Notes: generated by a model from the sequence alone, not told the origin. 64,000 nucleotides of DNA from Brevibacillus panacihumi W25 (GCF_000503775.1 NZ_KI629782.1:1031540-1095539), one strand, 5' to 3'. Shown: positions 34,676 through 43,153, counted from the stretch's first letter. Program-made: numbers and translations.

Positions 34676-34809
34676 TGCTCAGGTATTTCAGCGTGTGCTG
34701 TGTTAATCGTTCCACCTTGAACAGTTTCACATTCATGACTCAAGAATGCAGACAAACACCCATTTTGCAGGTTCTCCATATCTGTCATATTCACCCTAAG
34801 GAAGAAAAT

Positions 34810-34818
34810 CATATCCTA
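34810..34818 (+). promoter_or_regulatory. SigK-like -10 before the element's glycosyltransferase
   Basis: CATATCCTA fits CATANNNTA. An AC lies 15 bases upstream, one short of the usual 16-17. The gene starts 76 bases downstream. Confidence 0.3.
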
Positions 34819-34894
34819 TCTGGAAAGTCTGACACTCTGGCCGACCTGTTCAGTCACATTTGCTTAAAGTGCTTAACGAAAAGGAGTTGAGAAG

Positions 34895-35686
34895 TTGACG
34901 ATCAAAATTGATGTCCTAATCCCAGCTATTGAGAAAGACCTTGGCACTCTCCCTTATGTCATTGACAGTATCCGTAAGCAAGTGAAGCATCCGGTCGGTA
35001 AGATCATGCTTGTATCGCCACCAAGCAAGCGAATACAAGCCCTTTGCCGGCGTAAAAACTGCACCTTCATCAATGAAAGACGCGTCCTTCCTATTTCAAA
35101 AAAAGACATTCGCTACCAAACCAAACGCACCAATCGCTCAGGCTGGCTGCTCCAACAATTGTTGAAGCTGGCGGGTGGAAACTTGACCAAGCATCGGTAT
35201 TATCTTGTGATTGACGCCGACACCGTCCTCATCCGCCCTCATGTCTTTCTCGTCAAAGGGAAAACCGTTTTTTACTGCCGTAACTGGAGTCGTCCCGAGT
35301 ATTTTCGCACCTATAAGAAATTACTGGGGACCAAGCCAACCGCCTCGCGCTCTTTCGTTGCCCACTATATGCTGTTCGACAAAGCGAAGCTATCCCGACT
35401 GAAGCGTAAAATTGAAGCCAGGCATAAGACTCGGTGGTACTGGGCAATTATCAAAAAGACCAACAAACAGAGTTATGCCGGCTTTTCCGAGTTCGAAACA
35501 TACGGTAACTTCGTGAAAGCTCACTACCCCGGTCATCTAGTTGTAAGAAGTTCCCTTAACAAAAGCTCCTCTTCAACACCAGCATCCCTTACTCGTAAAC
35601 GAATCATCAGACTGGCCCAGAAATACAGGTCCATTTCCTTTCATAAACGCCGCTGGTATATCCGAAAGAGGGGCGTGAGAAAATGA
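34895..35686 (+). CDS. DUF6492-type glycosyltransferase
   Basis: 263 residues from TTG 34895, with AAAGGAG 8 bases upstream. It begins IDVLIPAIEKDLGTLPYVIDSIRKQV and has the nucleotide-sugar/metal motif YLVIDADTVLI, the pattern of DUF6492 putative glycosyltransferases. The C-terminal third is very Arg/Lys-rich. The acceptor is unknown. It is the last complete gene of the gerE element, and a SigK-like -10 upstream hints at mother-cell expression. Confidence 0.75.
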   Translation: MTIKIDVLIPAIEKDLGTLPYVIDSIRKQVKHPVGKIMLVSPPSKRIQALCRRKNCTFINERRVLPISKKDIRYQTKRTNRSGWLLQQLLKLAGGNLTKHRYYLVIDADTVLIRPHVFLVKGKTVFYCRNWSRPEYFRTYKKLLGTKPTASRSFVAHYMLFDKAKLSRLKRKIEARHKTRWYWAIIKKTNKQSYAGFSEFETYGNFVKAHYPGHLVVRSSLNKSSSSTPASLTRKRIIRLAQKYRSISFHKRRWYIRKRGVRK

Positions 35687-35847
35687 AGTACCTTTTGGAT
35701 CTCCCTTTGTGTGACAGGACCTCCAAAATGCCTGCACACGACCAAGTCTTACTTTTCATAGGCAAGACCAAGCGCCACCAATCCCCGCCTCGGATCCTCT
35801 TTCTCCATTTTTTACCGTCCCCACCTTCTCATTCTTATTAACGGCAT
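35687..35847 (-). pseudogene. Remnant of a second integrase gene
   Basis: On the minus strand an ATG at 35847 with AGGAGGCG upstream starts a broken copy of the integrase N-terminus (compare KNEKARGDKKW at 33582), frameshifted after MPL. It is joined directly to a piece of the catalytic domain, LGLAYEK-stop-DLVVCRHFGGPVTQREIQKV. That piece matches LGSAYEDHGLVVCTQFGGPVTQRTIQKV in the intact integrase. About 700 bases between the two pieces are gone. It lies next to attR, the normal integrase position. Confidence 0.8.
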
Positions 35848-35898
35848 ATGTACTCGCCTCCTAAAAACATCAAATTAGCATCAAAATAGGAATACGAT

Positions 35899-35943
35899 AT
35901 AAAAAAGTGGCACAAATCCTTGTTTTATAAGGATTTGTACCAC
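35899..35943 (-). terminator. Terminator just inside the gerE element
   Basis: GTGGCACAAATCCTT (35907-35921) pairs with AAGGATTTGTACCAC (35929-35943) with one mismatch; the minus strand then has six T. A transcript from the stranded gerE promoter would end here, after encoding only a 30-codon stub (35870-35962). Confidence 0.75.
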
Positions 35944-35949
35944 TATTGG

Positions 35950-35963
35950 CGCTACCCTTCAAT
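35950..35963 (-). repeat. Junction repeat (attR side) of the gerE-intervening element
   Basis: CGCTACCCTTCAAT, identical to 28389-28402. Inside the element it is preceded by CACTATTGG; outside it continues CGTG toward the gerE Shine-Dalgarno. Confidence 0.85.
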
Positions 35964-35972
35964 CGTGCCACC

Positions 35973-36050
35973 CCTCCTTGTGGGCTCTACAGGAACAAGG
36001 TTGAGGGATTACAGAGTCACCTTATCCTATGATGGGGGGTGGGTGATGGT
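35973..36050 (-). promoter_or_regulatory. gerE: Stranded gerE promoter and ribosome binding site
   Basis: Minus strand: AC (36049-36050), 17 bases, CATAGGATA (36023-36031), an exact SigK promoter match. AAGGAGG follows at 35973-35979, 10 bases before the TTG that begins the junction repeat copy. This is the expected 5' region of gerE, which SigK transcribes in Bacillus. It is separated from the coding region by the element. Confidence 0.8.
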
Positions 36051-36258
36051 GCCGGAATTTCAAGTATTTTAGGCTTTTGCCATACATCCTATTCGAAAAA
36101 TGGGCAATGGGTTCCACACGTTTGTGAATGGATGTCAGCGATTTGCCTGCCATTACTCCCGAAGAAGCGCGAAAGTCGCTTTGATCCTGAAATAACTCGC
36201 GTCATCTTCGGGTTCGTCCTGACGTCGCCGCCTCAAAAGAGGATCCTCCCGATTCTTC

Positions 36259-37182
36259 CTAGATAAAAGGCGTCCGGTTGTAGCTTTGCTCAAACTGATC
36301 GCGCAGTCCTTTGGCGAGCAAGGTAAAGGCTCCAACCGCTACGACAAAAGCGATCAACGGAGACAAAAAGATCCAGATCGCGTTGCCGTAAACAAAGGAG
36401 CGATACGAACCGAGAAGCCCTGCCCATTCATTCGTAATCGACTTGTAGATGACAGGATCAGTGGTCATATAGGTGCCCCCCACGAACAGATCAAACATGC
36501 CGAGCAGGCCCATGAGCGTCATGATGGCGATGATTTCGGTAACCAGAATGATGATGATTTGCTCTTTTAACTGCGGCAAAATATGGCGGAAAATAATTTG
36601 TTCGCGCCCTGCACCCAGGGAGGTGGCTGCCAGCACGTACTGGGTTTCCTTGATCTGTTCCGTTTTCTGGCGGATCGATGCCGTCACGCTTGGCGTACCC
36701 AAAATGGCGACAACGCCAATAAACAAGGCGACCAGACTCGCTGTGGGCAGTTCGGAGTTGATCGTCACCCCAGCCAGTAAAAAATAGACGGGAATGAAGA
36801 TCGGCATGTAGCTCCAAGCGTTTTCAACCGAAAGCCACCATGTCTGCGTTTTCTCCTGGATGCCGATGTAGAGGCCCATGATGGTTCCGATGAAGACGCG
36901 AATGAAGGCGATTGCCAATGTGACGAACACTGTATACGGCGCTCCATGAAGCAACAGCGTGAGCAAGTCATAGCCCCATTTGTCCGTTCCGAGCGGATGC
37001 TCTGCGGATGGAGGCAGCGGCGGATACGTGATGACGGTCTTGCCATTTACAACCGTACTGCTTAACTTTTCCTGGAAATCGAGTTCATAGGGAGCCAGGT
37101 AGGGACCCGTAATGCCCAGAAGCAGCAGAAGAGTGACCAGCACACATCCGGTCCACAACGGCCAATTAAATCGTTTTTGCAT
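36259..37182 (-). CDS. ABC transporter permease, OppC/DppC-like
   Basis: 307 residues. N-terminal membrane segment (LWTGCVLVTLLLLLGITGPYLAPY), then HPLGTDKWGYDLLTLLLHGAPYTV, typical of the OppC/DppC/NikC branch. The permease signature (EAA-like loop) is LAATSLGAGREQIIFRHILPQL. It forms the membrane channel of a peptide or nickel importer with the 37202 gene, whose stop lies 20 bases upstream. No ATPase or binding-protein gene is adjacent. Confidence 0.88.
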   Translation of the reverse strand: MQKRFNWPLWTGCVLVTLLLLLGITGPYLAPYELDFQEKLSSTVVNGKTVITYPPLPPSAEHPLGTDKWGYDLLTLLLHGAPYTVFVTLAIAFIRVFIGTIMGLYIGIQEKTQTWWLSVENAWSYMPIFIPVYFLLAGVTINSELPTASLVALFIGVVAILGTPSVTASIRQKTEQIKETQYVLAATSLGAGREQIIFRHILPQLKEQIIIILVTEIIAIMTLMGLLGMFDLFVGGTYMTTDPVIYKSITNEWAGLLGSYRSFVYGNAIWIFLSPLIAFVVAVGAFTLLAKGLRDQFEQSYNRTPFI

Positions 37183-37201
37183 AGTAGAACCTCACTCTTG
37201 C

Positions 37202-38065
37202 CTATTTATAGACGAGTATTCGCTCAAACAGGTACAGAATCGCCCGGATCAACAGATACACCAGGATAGAAAGAAGAATAATGCCCATAAGACCCATGAC
37301 AGCTGCATTGAACTGATACTCTGCGCTTTTGCTGAAAATGAATCGCGTCAGCCCCACCACATTGAGCAAATATTCCACCACAAACAGGTTCGCTACCGTG
37401 ATCGCGATGGTCTTTTTCAAATCAGCCAGCAAAAACGGTTTGATGTTTTTGTATACGTGATGGGTCAGGACATGCCAGATGCCCATCCCTTTTGCCAATG
37501 CCGTCTTGATGTAATCCTCGCCGCCGATCTGCACGTATTTCAGACTGATCACTTTTAAAAGAAAAATGGTCGGTCCTATGGAGAGCAGGACGATGGGAAA
37601 CCACTTGTTCGCCGCATCGCTCGTCGGAGACAACGTGATGATCCGAATGCTTGTCAGCTTGTAAAAGCTTACTGCCGCCAGGATTGAAAGAAAAATCAGA
37701 ATAAAGTCCGGAATCGTAGACACCAGGTCGAGCAGACGCTGAAACTTGCGCACAATCCAGAAGCGCTGCAGAAACAGGCCGAAAAGCAGCCCTGCCAAGA
37801 CCGCAATCACGACGCTGGAGAAGAGCAGCTCAAACGTGCTGATCGCAAACGGGATAATATCCTCCGCGATGCTTCGCTCATAATCGCCCAAATAGTAGGT
37901 GCCAAGCGAACCGCCTGCAATCTGCTGGACCAAATAAATGGCGCGGGTGACGACTTCTTCCGGGGCAAATACGACTTCTTCCTTTACCGTCGTCAACATC
38001 AAGGGCCCGCCACAGATCACGATAACGAGCAAGAATATTCCTATTATTTGCTTCACATATGTCAA
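37202..38065 (-). CDS. ABC transporter permease, OppB/DppB-like
   Basis: 287 residues from TTG 38065 (AAGGGGG 9 bases upstream; GTG 38092 lacks a site). First membrane segment is QIIGIFLLVIVICGGPLML. The EAA-like loop is IKTALAKGMGIWHVLTHHVYKNIKPFLL, and six membrane segments are likely. First gene of a two-permease unit with the OppC-like gene. Substrate unknown. Confidence 0.85.
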   Translation of the reverse strand: MTYVKQIIGIFLLVIVICGGPLMLTTVKEEVVFAPEEVVTRAIYLVQQIAGGSLGTYYLGDYERSIAEDIIPFAISTFELLFSSVVIAVLAGLLFGLFLQRFWIVRKFQRLLDLVSTIPDFILIFLSILAAVSFYKLTSIRIITLSPTSDAANKWFPIVLLSIGPTIFLLKVISLKYVQIGGEDYIKTALAKGMGIWHVLTHHVYKNIKPFLLADLKKTIAITVANLFVVEYLLNVVGLTRFIFSKSAEYQFNAAVMGLMGIILLSILVYLLIRAILYLFERILVYK

Positions 38066-38186
38066 GCCTGCATACCCCCTTGCTCTTCCCACAATACACT
38101 ATCTAAAAAAAATCATCTAGGCAGGCAAAAATATTTTATCTTTCTTTATTTTTTGAATACAATATCCCCCCTCATTGCTTCCGACG

Positions 38187-38218
38187 CAAAAAGGAGTTCC
38201 AGACTCGGAACCCTTTTC
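38187..38218 (-). terminator. cheX terminator
   Basis: An AAAAGGAGTTCC / GGAACCCTTTT hairpin with one mismatch; T-run on the minus strand. Confidence 0.65.
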
Positions 38219-38243
38219 ACGTACGTATGACCCCATCCATGGA

Positions 38244-38702
38244 TTATTTGATTACAACCAGCTGAATTTCCATTTTCCCCATGTCCTGCAACTCCAAGGG
38301 AGCGGTCAGTGCAGTCCCGGTCATTTGTTGCAGATCCTGGTGCACCAGGAAATACGGCGGAGTAATGTCGATCACAATGCCTTGATTGGACAAGATCGTG
38401 CTCGCATTCCCCGAGATCATGTTGCCCAGCTCGGAGATTGCGCTTTTCCCCATCTCATCCATCTCCTGAATCGGAAAACCACCCATCATGGCAGACACAA
38501 TCCGCAAGGCCAGATCATCCTGAATTCCGAAAAAAACATCTCCTTCTAATTGTCCGGTCATCCCGATGCGCAGCCAAGTATGTCCTTCCCGGTACGTCCA
38601 TTGCTTAAGCTCCAGTTCTCCACGGGAAATCTCTACTTGGCATACTTGCTGGATGACGAATGACGCCGAATCCAAAAAAGGATGTAAGTATTGCACACTC
38701 AT
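38244..38702 (-). CDS. cheX: CheX-like CheY-P phosphatase
   Basis: 152 residues, CheX/CheC/FliY fold. The signature is Glu91-x-x-Asn94 in SAISELGNMISGNAS, the residues that position water to dephosphorylate CheY-P. CheX members carry a single such motif. Ends in DMGKMEIQLVVI. It is not in a chemotaxis operon here; the gene stands alone between a hypothetical gene and the permeases. Confidence 0.85.
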   Translation of the reverse strand: MSVQYLHPFLDSASFVIQQVCQVEISRGELELKQWTYREGHTWLRIGMTGQLEGDVFFGIQDDLALRIVSAMMGGFPIQEMDEMGKSAISELGNMISGNASTILSNQGIVIDITPPYFLVHQDLQQMTGTALTAPLELQDMGKMEIQLVVIK

Positions 38703-38747
38703 TAAGTCCTCTTCCTTTCCCGGGAAATCCGTTCTTTTTACCTAATC

Positions 38748-39173
38748 TTAAAGATGATCTCTCCCGGATTCAATAGTTCTCTGCAAATGATTAGGTCTTT
38801 GGGTCCGTATGCAAGGAATTCCGGGAAACCATTCCTCTACTTCGACCACCGATCGATACGTATAAATCCGGCTGCATTTCCGCAGGTCCAACACCTCGAC
38901 ACCGACTTCATGGCTGCTCAGCTGCCACATTGGCAACGGCAGCCTTTCGAAGGCAAAAACCGTATCTCCAAACACATAACACTCCCGAATACAACGTTCC
39001 TCCGGGTAGCCCTCGTCTGCTTCCAGCAAGTGGATAGGCTCAATGCCAAACTGCTGAATTAAATGGATACGATCCAAGAGCTGCTCTTGCCCTTTTTGAC
39101 TGACCGTACGACGCGGGGAAAGCAGCGGATACTCCCTCTTCACATATTCCCAATTAATGCCGTGAAAAAACAT
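38748..39173 (-). CDS. Unrecognised soluble protein
   Basis: 141 residues with no signal peptide or membrane segment. Features are an aromatic-rich start (MFFHGINWEYVKREYP) and an acidic middle (EADEGYPEERC). It lies 45 bases upstream of cheX on the same strand, so it may be co-transcribed. No family is recognised. Confidence 0.6.
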   Translation of the reverse strand: MFFHGINWEYVKREYPLLSPRRTVSQKGQEQLLDRIHLIQQFGIEPIHLLEADEGYPEERCIRECYVFGDTVFAFERLPLPMWQLSSHEVGVEVLDLRKCSRIYTYRSVVEVEEWFPGIPCIRTQRPNHLQRTIESGRDHL

Positions 39174-39220
39174 GTTTTTTCCTCCCAGTTGTGGTTGCCG
39201 CCATCCAAAGCATCTATGGA

Positions 39221-39269
39221 AAAAAGCCCAGGTGCAGCGATTTTTTCATCACTGCAGCGGGCTTTCTTT
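39221..39269. terminator. Terminator of the S8 peptidase gene
   Basis: AAAGCCC ... GGGCTTT with inner CTGCA pairing, flanked by A-run and T-run. Confidence 0.7.
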
Positions 39270-39282
39270 GTTTCACGCCTGC

Positions 39283-42200
39283 TTATTTTTTCTTGCCGAC
39301 AATAATCATCTCCGCCTGTGTTTCCCGTCCCAACGCATCTCTGGCGATGACCGACAGCTTTTGCTTGCCTTCCTCGATCTGATCGAGCATCAGACGAAAT
39401 TCCCCGCGATCGTTAATATCCGCCATCATCCGTCTGTCCCGGTACACCATCTGCAATTGGATCGGGACGGAACCTACAACCCTTCCTTCAATCGGTAGAG
39501 TCTCTCCCTCTTCCGCTTCAATCTGCTTATGCGCTAGGTCCAAGGTTGGGGCTGGCGTTTGCCGCGCCTGGTAAGTATAGCGCTGTTCACCGTGATTCAA
39601 AACGACCGAGCCCACATTGGCATCCACGTAGCCGTAAATCACCAGTTCACTTCGATTCCCCGCTCCGTCCTTGCCTTCGAGCAGAATGCGATTTTCTCCG
39701 TGCTTCAGTGACAGCGTATGGGTAAGCTGCTTCTGCACCGGCCTCTCCAATTGATCTTCTTCAAAGCTTGCGATGATCTGACCGTTTACGCTGATTTGTC
39801 CCTTGTACGTCTGATCGCGATAGAGGAAACGTATGGGGACGATCATCCGCTTCGTTCCCGCATCGAATACCATTTCCTCACTGCCAGTATTCATGAACTG
39901 CAAAACAGGAGGTGTGGTATCCATGATGACCCGTTGCACAAACTGCCTTGTGTTGCCATACAGGTCCTGGGCGCTGTAGCTGACGTAATTCAACCCTTCC
40001 GTCAAACGCAGGATCGTCTGAAAAGCACCGTCCGCATCAACTTTGACCGGTTGTTTATTAATCGTCAGCTTGACTCTGTCCAGCATATCTTCGCCCGTCA
40101 CTTTGCCGCTTATGGCCAATTCCGGTTGATTGGTGATCTTCATATATTGGAACAGGTCATTGGGAAACTCAACGAAAGGCGGCGTCGTATCGCTTCTTCC
40201 ATTGATGTGCGCCATCCCCATATTCCCGGCATAATCGAACGCTACGACCGTCATCTTTTTATCCGGTTGATTCACGATTGTGCTGGTCACGCTGGGCGCA
40301 TAGGGACCGCCCACCTTCTTCCCGTTTACGTAAAGCAGGTATCCCTGAATATCCTTGTCTTTGCTGCTCCAGTGAAGGCGGTTGCCGGAGATCGATGCTG
40401 TGACGGCTGGCGGTTTCGTATCCACACGCACTGGCAGCGTCAACGTCTGCCAATTTGTATGTCGCCCGTCAATCTTCGCCTTGATCACGAATTGGTACTG
40501 TCCATCCGGAACTTTTTCATAGGTGCCTTTTTCCACCGAATACGCGCGTCCATCCCAGCCCCACTCTTCCCGCTCCGTAAAATAATACGGGGTGCCAAGC
40601 TTAGATTGATCGTATTTGCTTACCTTTTCATCCTGGACCAGGGAGCGGATCACCTTGCCTGACGCGTCCGCCACCTCGACCGATACCTGGCGCGCATTTC
40701 GCAAAAAGGTGATGGAGGGTCCAGCTACATCGTAATGACCGTCTCCATTGGGGGAAAAAGCGATCCTGTCCGGGTCGATCTTTGCAGAGCCATCCTCCGT
40801 AACACCAGACACCCCCAGGTAATCGCGGTATTTCCACTTGTCATTTCCCTTGTCATGGTACCAAGTGGTTTTGACGCCTGTACGCTTTTCCTGGCTTTCT
40901 TCCTTCCACATCGGTTCGTCCATGATCCGCGGCGCATCCCATTTGCCAAAGAACCCGATATAAGGCACGCGCAAATCCGGCAGCTCCTTGTCTGTGGAAG
41001 CAAATAGAACAAACCCCTCGGCAAACTGATTCAACTCGGCCTCTTTCGGGATTTGCAGCGTCACTTTGACCTCTTCCCTCTTCCCGGGGGCGACGGTGAC
41101 CTCCTGCTTGGAGAAATTAAGCTTCGCGCCTTCCAGCCGGGCCTCCCGCAACAGATTGAGACCATCCTTCCTGCGATCTGTCAGGACGCCGAACTCATCC
41201 TTGATTTGATAGGTGAGCGGCTTGTTTCCAAAGCGATTGTCCACGAACAGGGAAAAAGTCGTCATCTCCCCGATCTCCCCCAAAGATACGCCCGCCTTCC
41301 CTTTCTGATCCACGACGATCACTGGCGTGCGAATTGCTTTGGCTACTTGCATCAGTCCTGCCCCTTGCACCCGCGGCGTATATGGCAATTTTTCCGACTG
41401 CTTGCCAGCCGAGGCAGCCACATCCTGCTGCGGATCAAGGATTGGCTGGGCCGTATTCATCGCAGCAGCCTTCAGGGTTTCGACGAGCTGCCTGCCTTGC
41501 AGCTTCCGTCCTTGCTTTTCGTAGGCTTGCTTCATCAAAGCCATTCCACCTGCTACATGAGGTGTCGCCATCGAAGTTCCGCTTTTTACGGCGTAATCGG
41601 CATCGCGCACGGTCGAGAGAATTCCCCCGCCCGGCGCAGATATTTCCGGCTTGAACTGCAAATCCGGCGTCGGCCCCCAGGATGAAAAGGCGGAAATCGT
41701 GCCGCCATCCGGGTAAGGCATCGGATTTTGCGCGTATTCGCCGTCGAAGGTCAGCGTTACCTTCTTCCCTTTTTTCAGAGCCTGTGCCAGCTTGTCGCCC
41801 ATCTGCTTGAGAATGGCAACAGCAGGTATGACCTTGAGATGCTCTGCACTGATAATGATCGGACCTGGTTCGTTATTGTAGATCACGGCACCGGCTGCGC
41901 CTGCCTCTTTTGCCAGCCGAAGTTTCTCGTCAAAGGTAATGTCTCCCCGCTCCAGCAACACGACTTTATCCTTGACGCTTACGTTGTAATCTTCCTTTTT
42001 GCCTTTGCCCATGTAGACCAGTTCATACGGCTTTACCAGGGTGGTGACAGGATTCATCGCAGCTCCATTGCCGGCCTGTCCGTGCAGATAGACGATGCGA
42101 TCCATTCCTGATACCCCGTCGACGCGAAAACTGTGTCCCGCCAATGTCGTAGCGTTGACCGAAGCGACGGAAAAGGCATCAGGTGACAGACCAGGAGACC

Positions 42201-43050
42201 CGATCATCGCCACGTCCGGATTTTGCGCCCGCACCTTGTTACTGCCAAAATAAGCGTCATTGCCTGCGGCTGCCACGACGATGACCCCATTATCTACAGC
42301 CTTTTTGATTGCGTATTGCTCCGTATTGCCCTCGTCTACATATCCGGCAGATGAGCCCAGACTCAGATTAATCACATCTGCCTTTTTCGTGACGGAATCA
42401 TTGATGGCGTACTGGATCGACTCACTGAGACCCGGCACTTCTCCCTGGTAATTGGAGAACACTTTTTGACTCATCAATTGGGCTTCTGGTGCGACTCCCG
42501 TCATTTTGCCATTTGCTGCGATAATTCCCGCCACATGTGCGCCGTGCTGCGATTCTCCCACATCTACGGTCGTCTGGTTGCGATCTGCCCAGTTAAAGCC
42601 TGGTATTACTTTTTTGCTTGATCCAGATTTTTGTTGCGCCAGCCGCTTGTCCTTCGGGGCTGGAAAATCAGGATGCTGCGGATTGATCCCGGTGTCAATG
42701 ACCGAGACCAGCATGCCTTCTCCCCTCACGCCAGCCTCCTGCCATGCCTTGGTTGCTTCAATCATATCCAGGGTCGATGTGGATGACTGGTTCATCTTTT
42801 CGCCCAGTATTCGATCATTCGTATGAAGCCATTCATCTGCTTTGGCCGGATGCCATTCCCTCTTTCTGGACGCAGATGCATCTGTTGCTTTATGTAGGAA
42901 TGGGCTTTCAGAAACGAGGATGTCGCGTATCACCTGCTGTTGAAATCCAGACATTTCTCCGGGAGTAGCCGCTTTCGTCTGCCACGTACCTGCGGCTGTT
43001 GTCGGAAGCAAAGTCAACGCCACTCCTATGCTGATCCACTTCTTTTTCAT
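39283..43050 (-). CDS. Large secreted subtilisin-like (S8) serine protease
   Basis: 1255 residues. Signal peptide 1-27 (ISIGVALTLLPTTAAG), propeptide to about 95. The S8 catalytic triad is Asp119 (VSVIDTGIN), His169 (QHGAHVAGIIA), Ser493 (GTSMATPHVAG), with oxyanion Asn264 (AAGND). A PA insert domain occupies about 330-440. After 600 there are several beta-sandwich domains of Fn3/bacterial Ig type (repeated DTTPP segments near 985, 1070). This is the Vpr/C5a-peptidase-like architecture for nutrient or surface-protein degradation outside the cell. There is no LPXTG or SLH anchor, so it is released or loosely wall-bound. Confidence 0.92.
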   Translation of the reverse strand: MKKKWISIGVALTLLPTTAAGTWQTKAATPGEMSGFQQQVIRDILVSESPFLHKATDASASRKREWHPAKADEWLHTNDRILGEKMNQSSTSTLDMIEATKAWQEAGVRGEGMLVSVIDTGINPQHPDFPAPKDKRLAQQKSGSSKKVIPGFNWADRNQTTVDVGESQHGAHVAGIIAANGKMTGVAPEAQLMSQKVFSNYQGEVPGLSESIQYAINDSVTKKADVINLSLGSSAGYVDEGNTEQYAIKKAVDNGVIVVAAAGNDAYFGSNKVRAQNPDVAMIGSPGLSPDAFSVASVNATTLAGHSFRVDGVSGMDRIVYLHGQAGNGAAMNPVTTLVKPYELVYMGKGKKEDYNVSVKDKVVLLERGDITFDEKLRLAKEAGAAGAVIYNNEPGPIIISAEHLKVIPAVAILKQMGDKLAQALKKGKKVTLTFDGEYAQNPMPYPDGGTISAFSSWGPTPDLQFKPEISAPGGGILSTVRDADYAVKSGTSMATPHVAGGMALMKQAYEKQGRKLQGRQLVETLKAAAMNTAQPILDPQQDVAASAGKQSEKLPYTPRVQGAGLMQVAKAIRTPVIVVDQKGKAGVSLGEIGEMTTFSLFVDNRFGNKPLTYQIKDEFGVLTDRRKDGLNLLREARLEGAKLNFSKQEVTVAPGKREEVKVTLQIPKEAELNQFAEGFVLFASTDKELPDLRVPYIGFFGKWDAPRIMDEPMWKEESQEKRTGVKTTWYHDKGNDKWKYRDYLGVSGVTEDGSAKIDPDRIAFSPNGDGHYDVAGPSITFLRNARQVSVEVADASGKVIRSLVQDEKVSKYDQSKLGTPYYFTEREEWGWDGRAYSVEKGTYEKVPDGQYQFVIKAKIDGRHTNWQTLTLPVRVDTKPPAVTASISGNRLHWSSKDKDIQGYLLYVNGKKVGGPYAPSVTSTIVNQPDKKMTVVAFDYAGNMGMAHINGRSDTTPPFVEFPNDLFQYMKITNQPELAISGKVTGEDMLDRVKLTINKQPVKVDADGAFQTILRLTEGLNYVSYSAQDLYGNTRQFVQRVIMDTTPPVLQFMNTGSEEMVFDAGTKRMIVPIRFLYRDQTYKGQISVNGQIIASFEEDQLERPVQKQLTHTLSLKHGENRILLEGKDGAGNRSELVIYGYVDANVGSVVLNHGEQRYTYQARQTPAPTLDLAHKQIEAEEGETLPIEGRVVGSVPIQLQMVYRDRRMMADINDRGEFRLMLDQIEEGKQKLSVIARDALGRETQAEMIIVGKKK

Positions 43051-43114
43051 CGTTTGCCTCCTTTAGGAAAAGGTTCCCTTACCACAGTTTTCACAGGGAG
43101 GCTTCCAGCTATGC

Positions 43115-43153
43115 AAAAAAGCGTGCATCTGACAGAGCAGATACACGCTTTTT
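43115..43153 (-). terminator. sdhCAB terminator
   Basis: GCGTGCATCTG (43121-43131) pairs with CAGATACACGC (43138-43148) with one G-T pair; T-run on the minus strand. Confidence 0.85.

Larger units (their letters stand above)
28403..35963. mobile_element. 7.56-kb integrative element interrupting gerE
   Basis: Bounded by the 14-bp repeat at 28389-28402 and 35950-35963. It holds an intact tyrosine integrase (32416-33582), an excisionase-like protein (28658-28858), remnants of a second integrase and excisionase, and about nine small cargo genes. Removing 28403-35963 joins the SigK promoter and Shine-Dalgarno at 35973-36050 to gerE. The circle junction would carry CACTATTG and CAATAGTG as perfect inverted arms around 11 bp. 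It contains no phage structural or replication genes, so it is an integrase-only element rather than a prophage. Confidence 0.85.

Noticed and set aside
34675..34890. 71-codon plus-strand frame between the DUF2935 and glycosyltransferase genes
   Set aside because: Starts inside the terminator T-run, has no ribosome binding site and no motif.
39718..40662. A 314-codon plus-strand frame
   Set aside because: Antisense to the C-terminal domains of the S8 protease; no motif.
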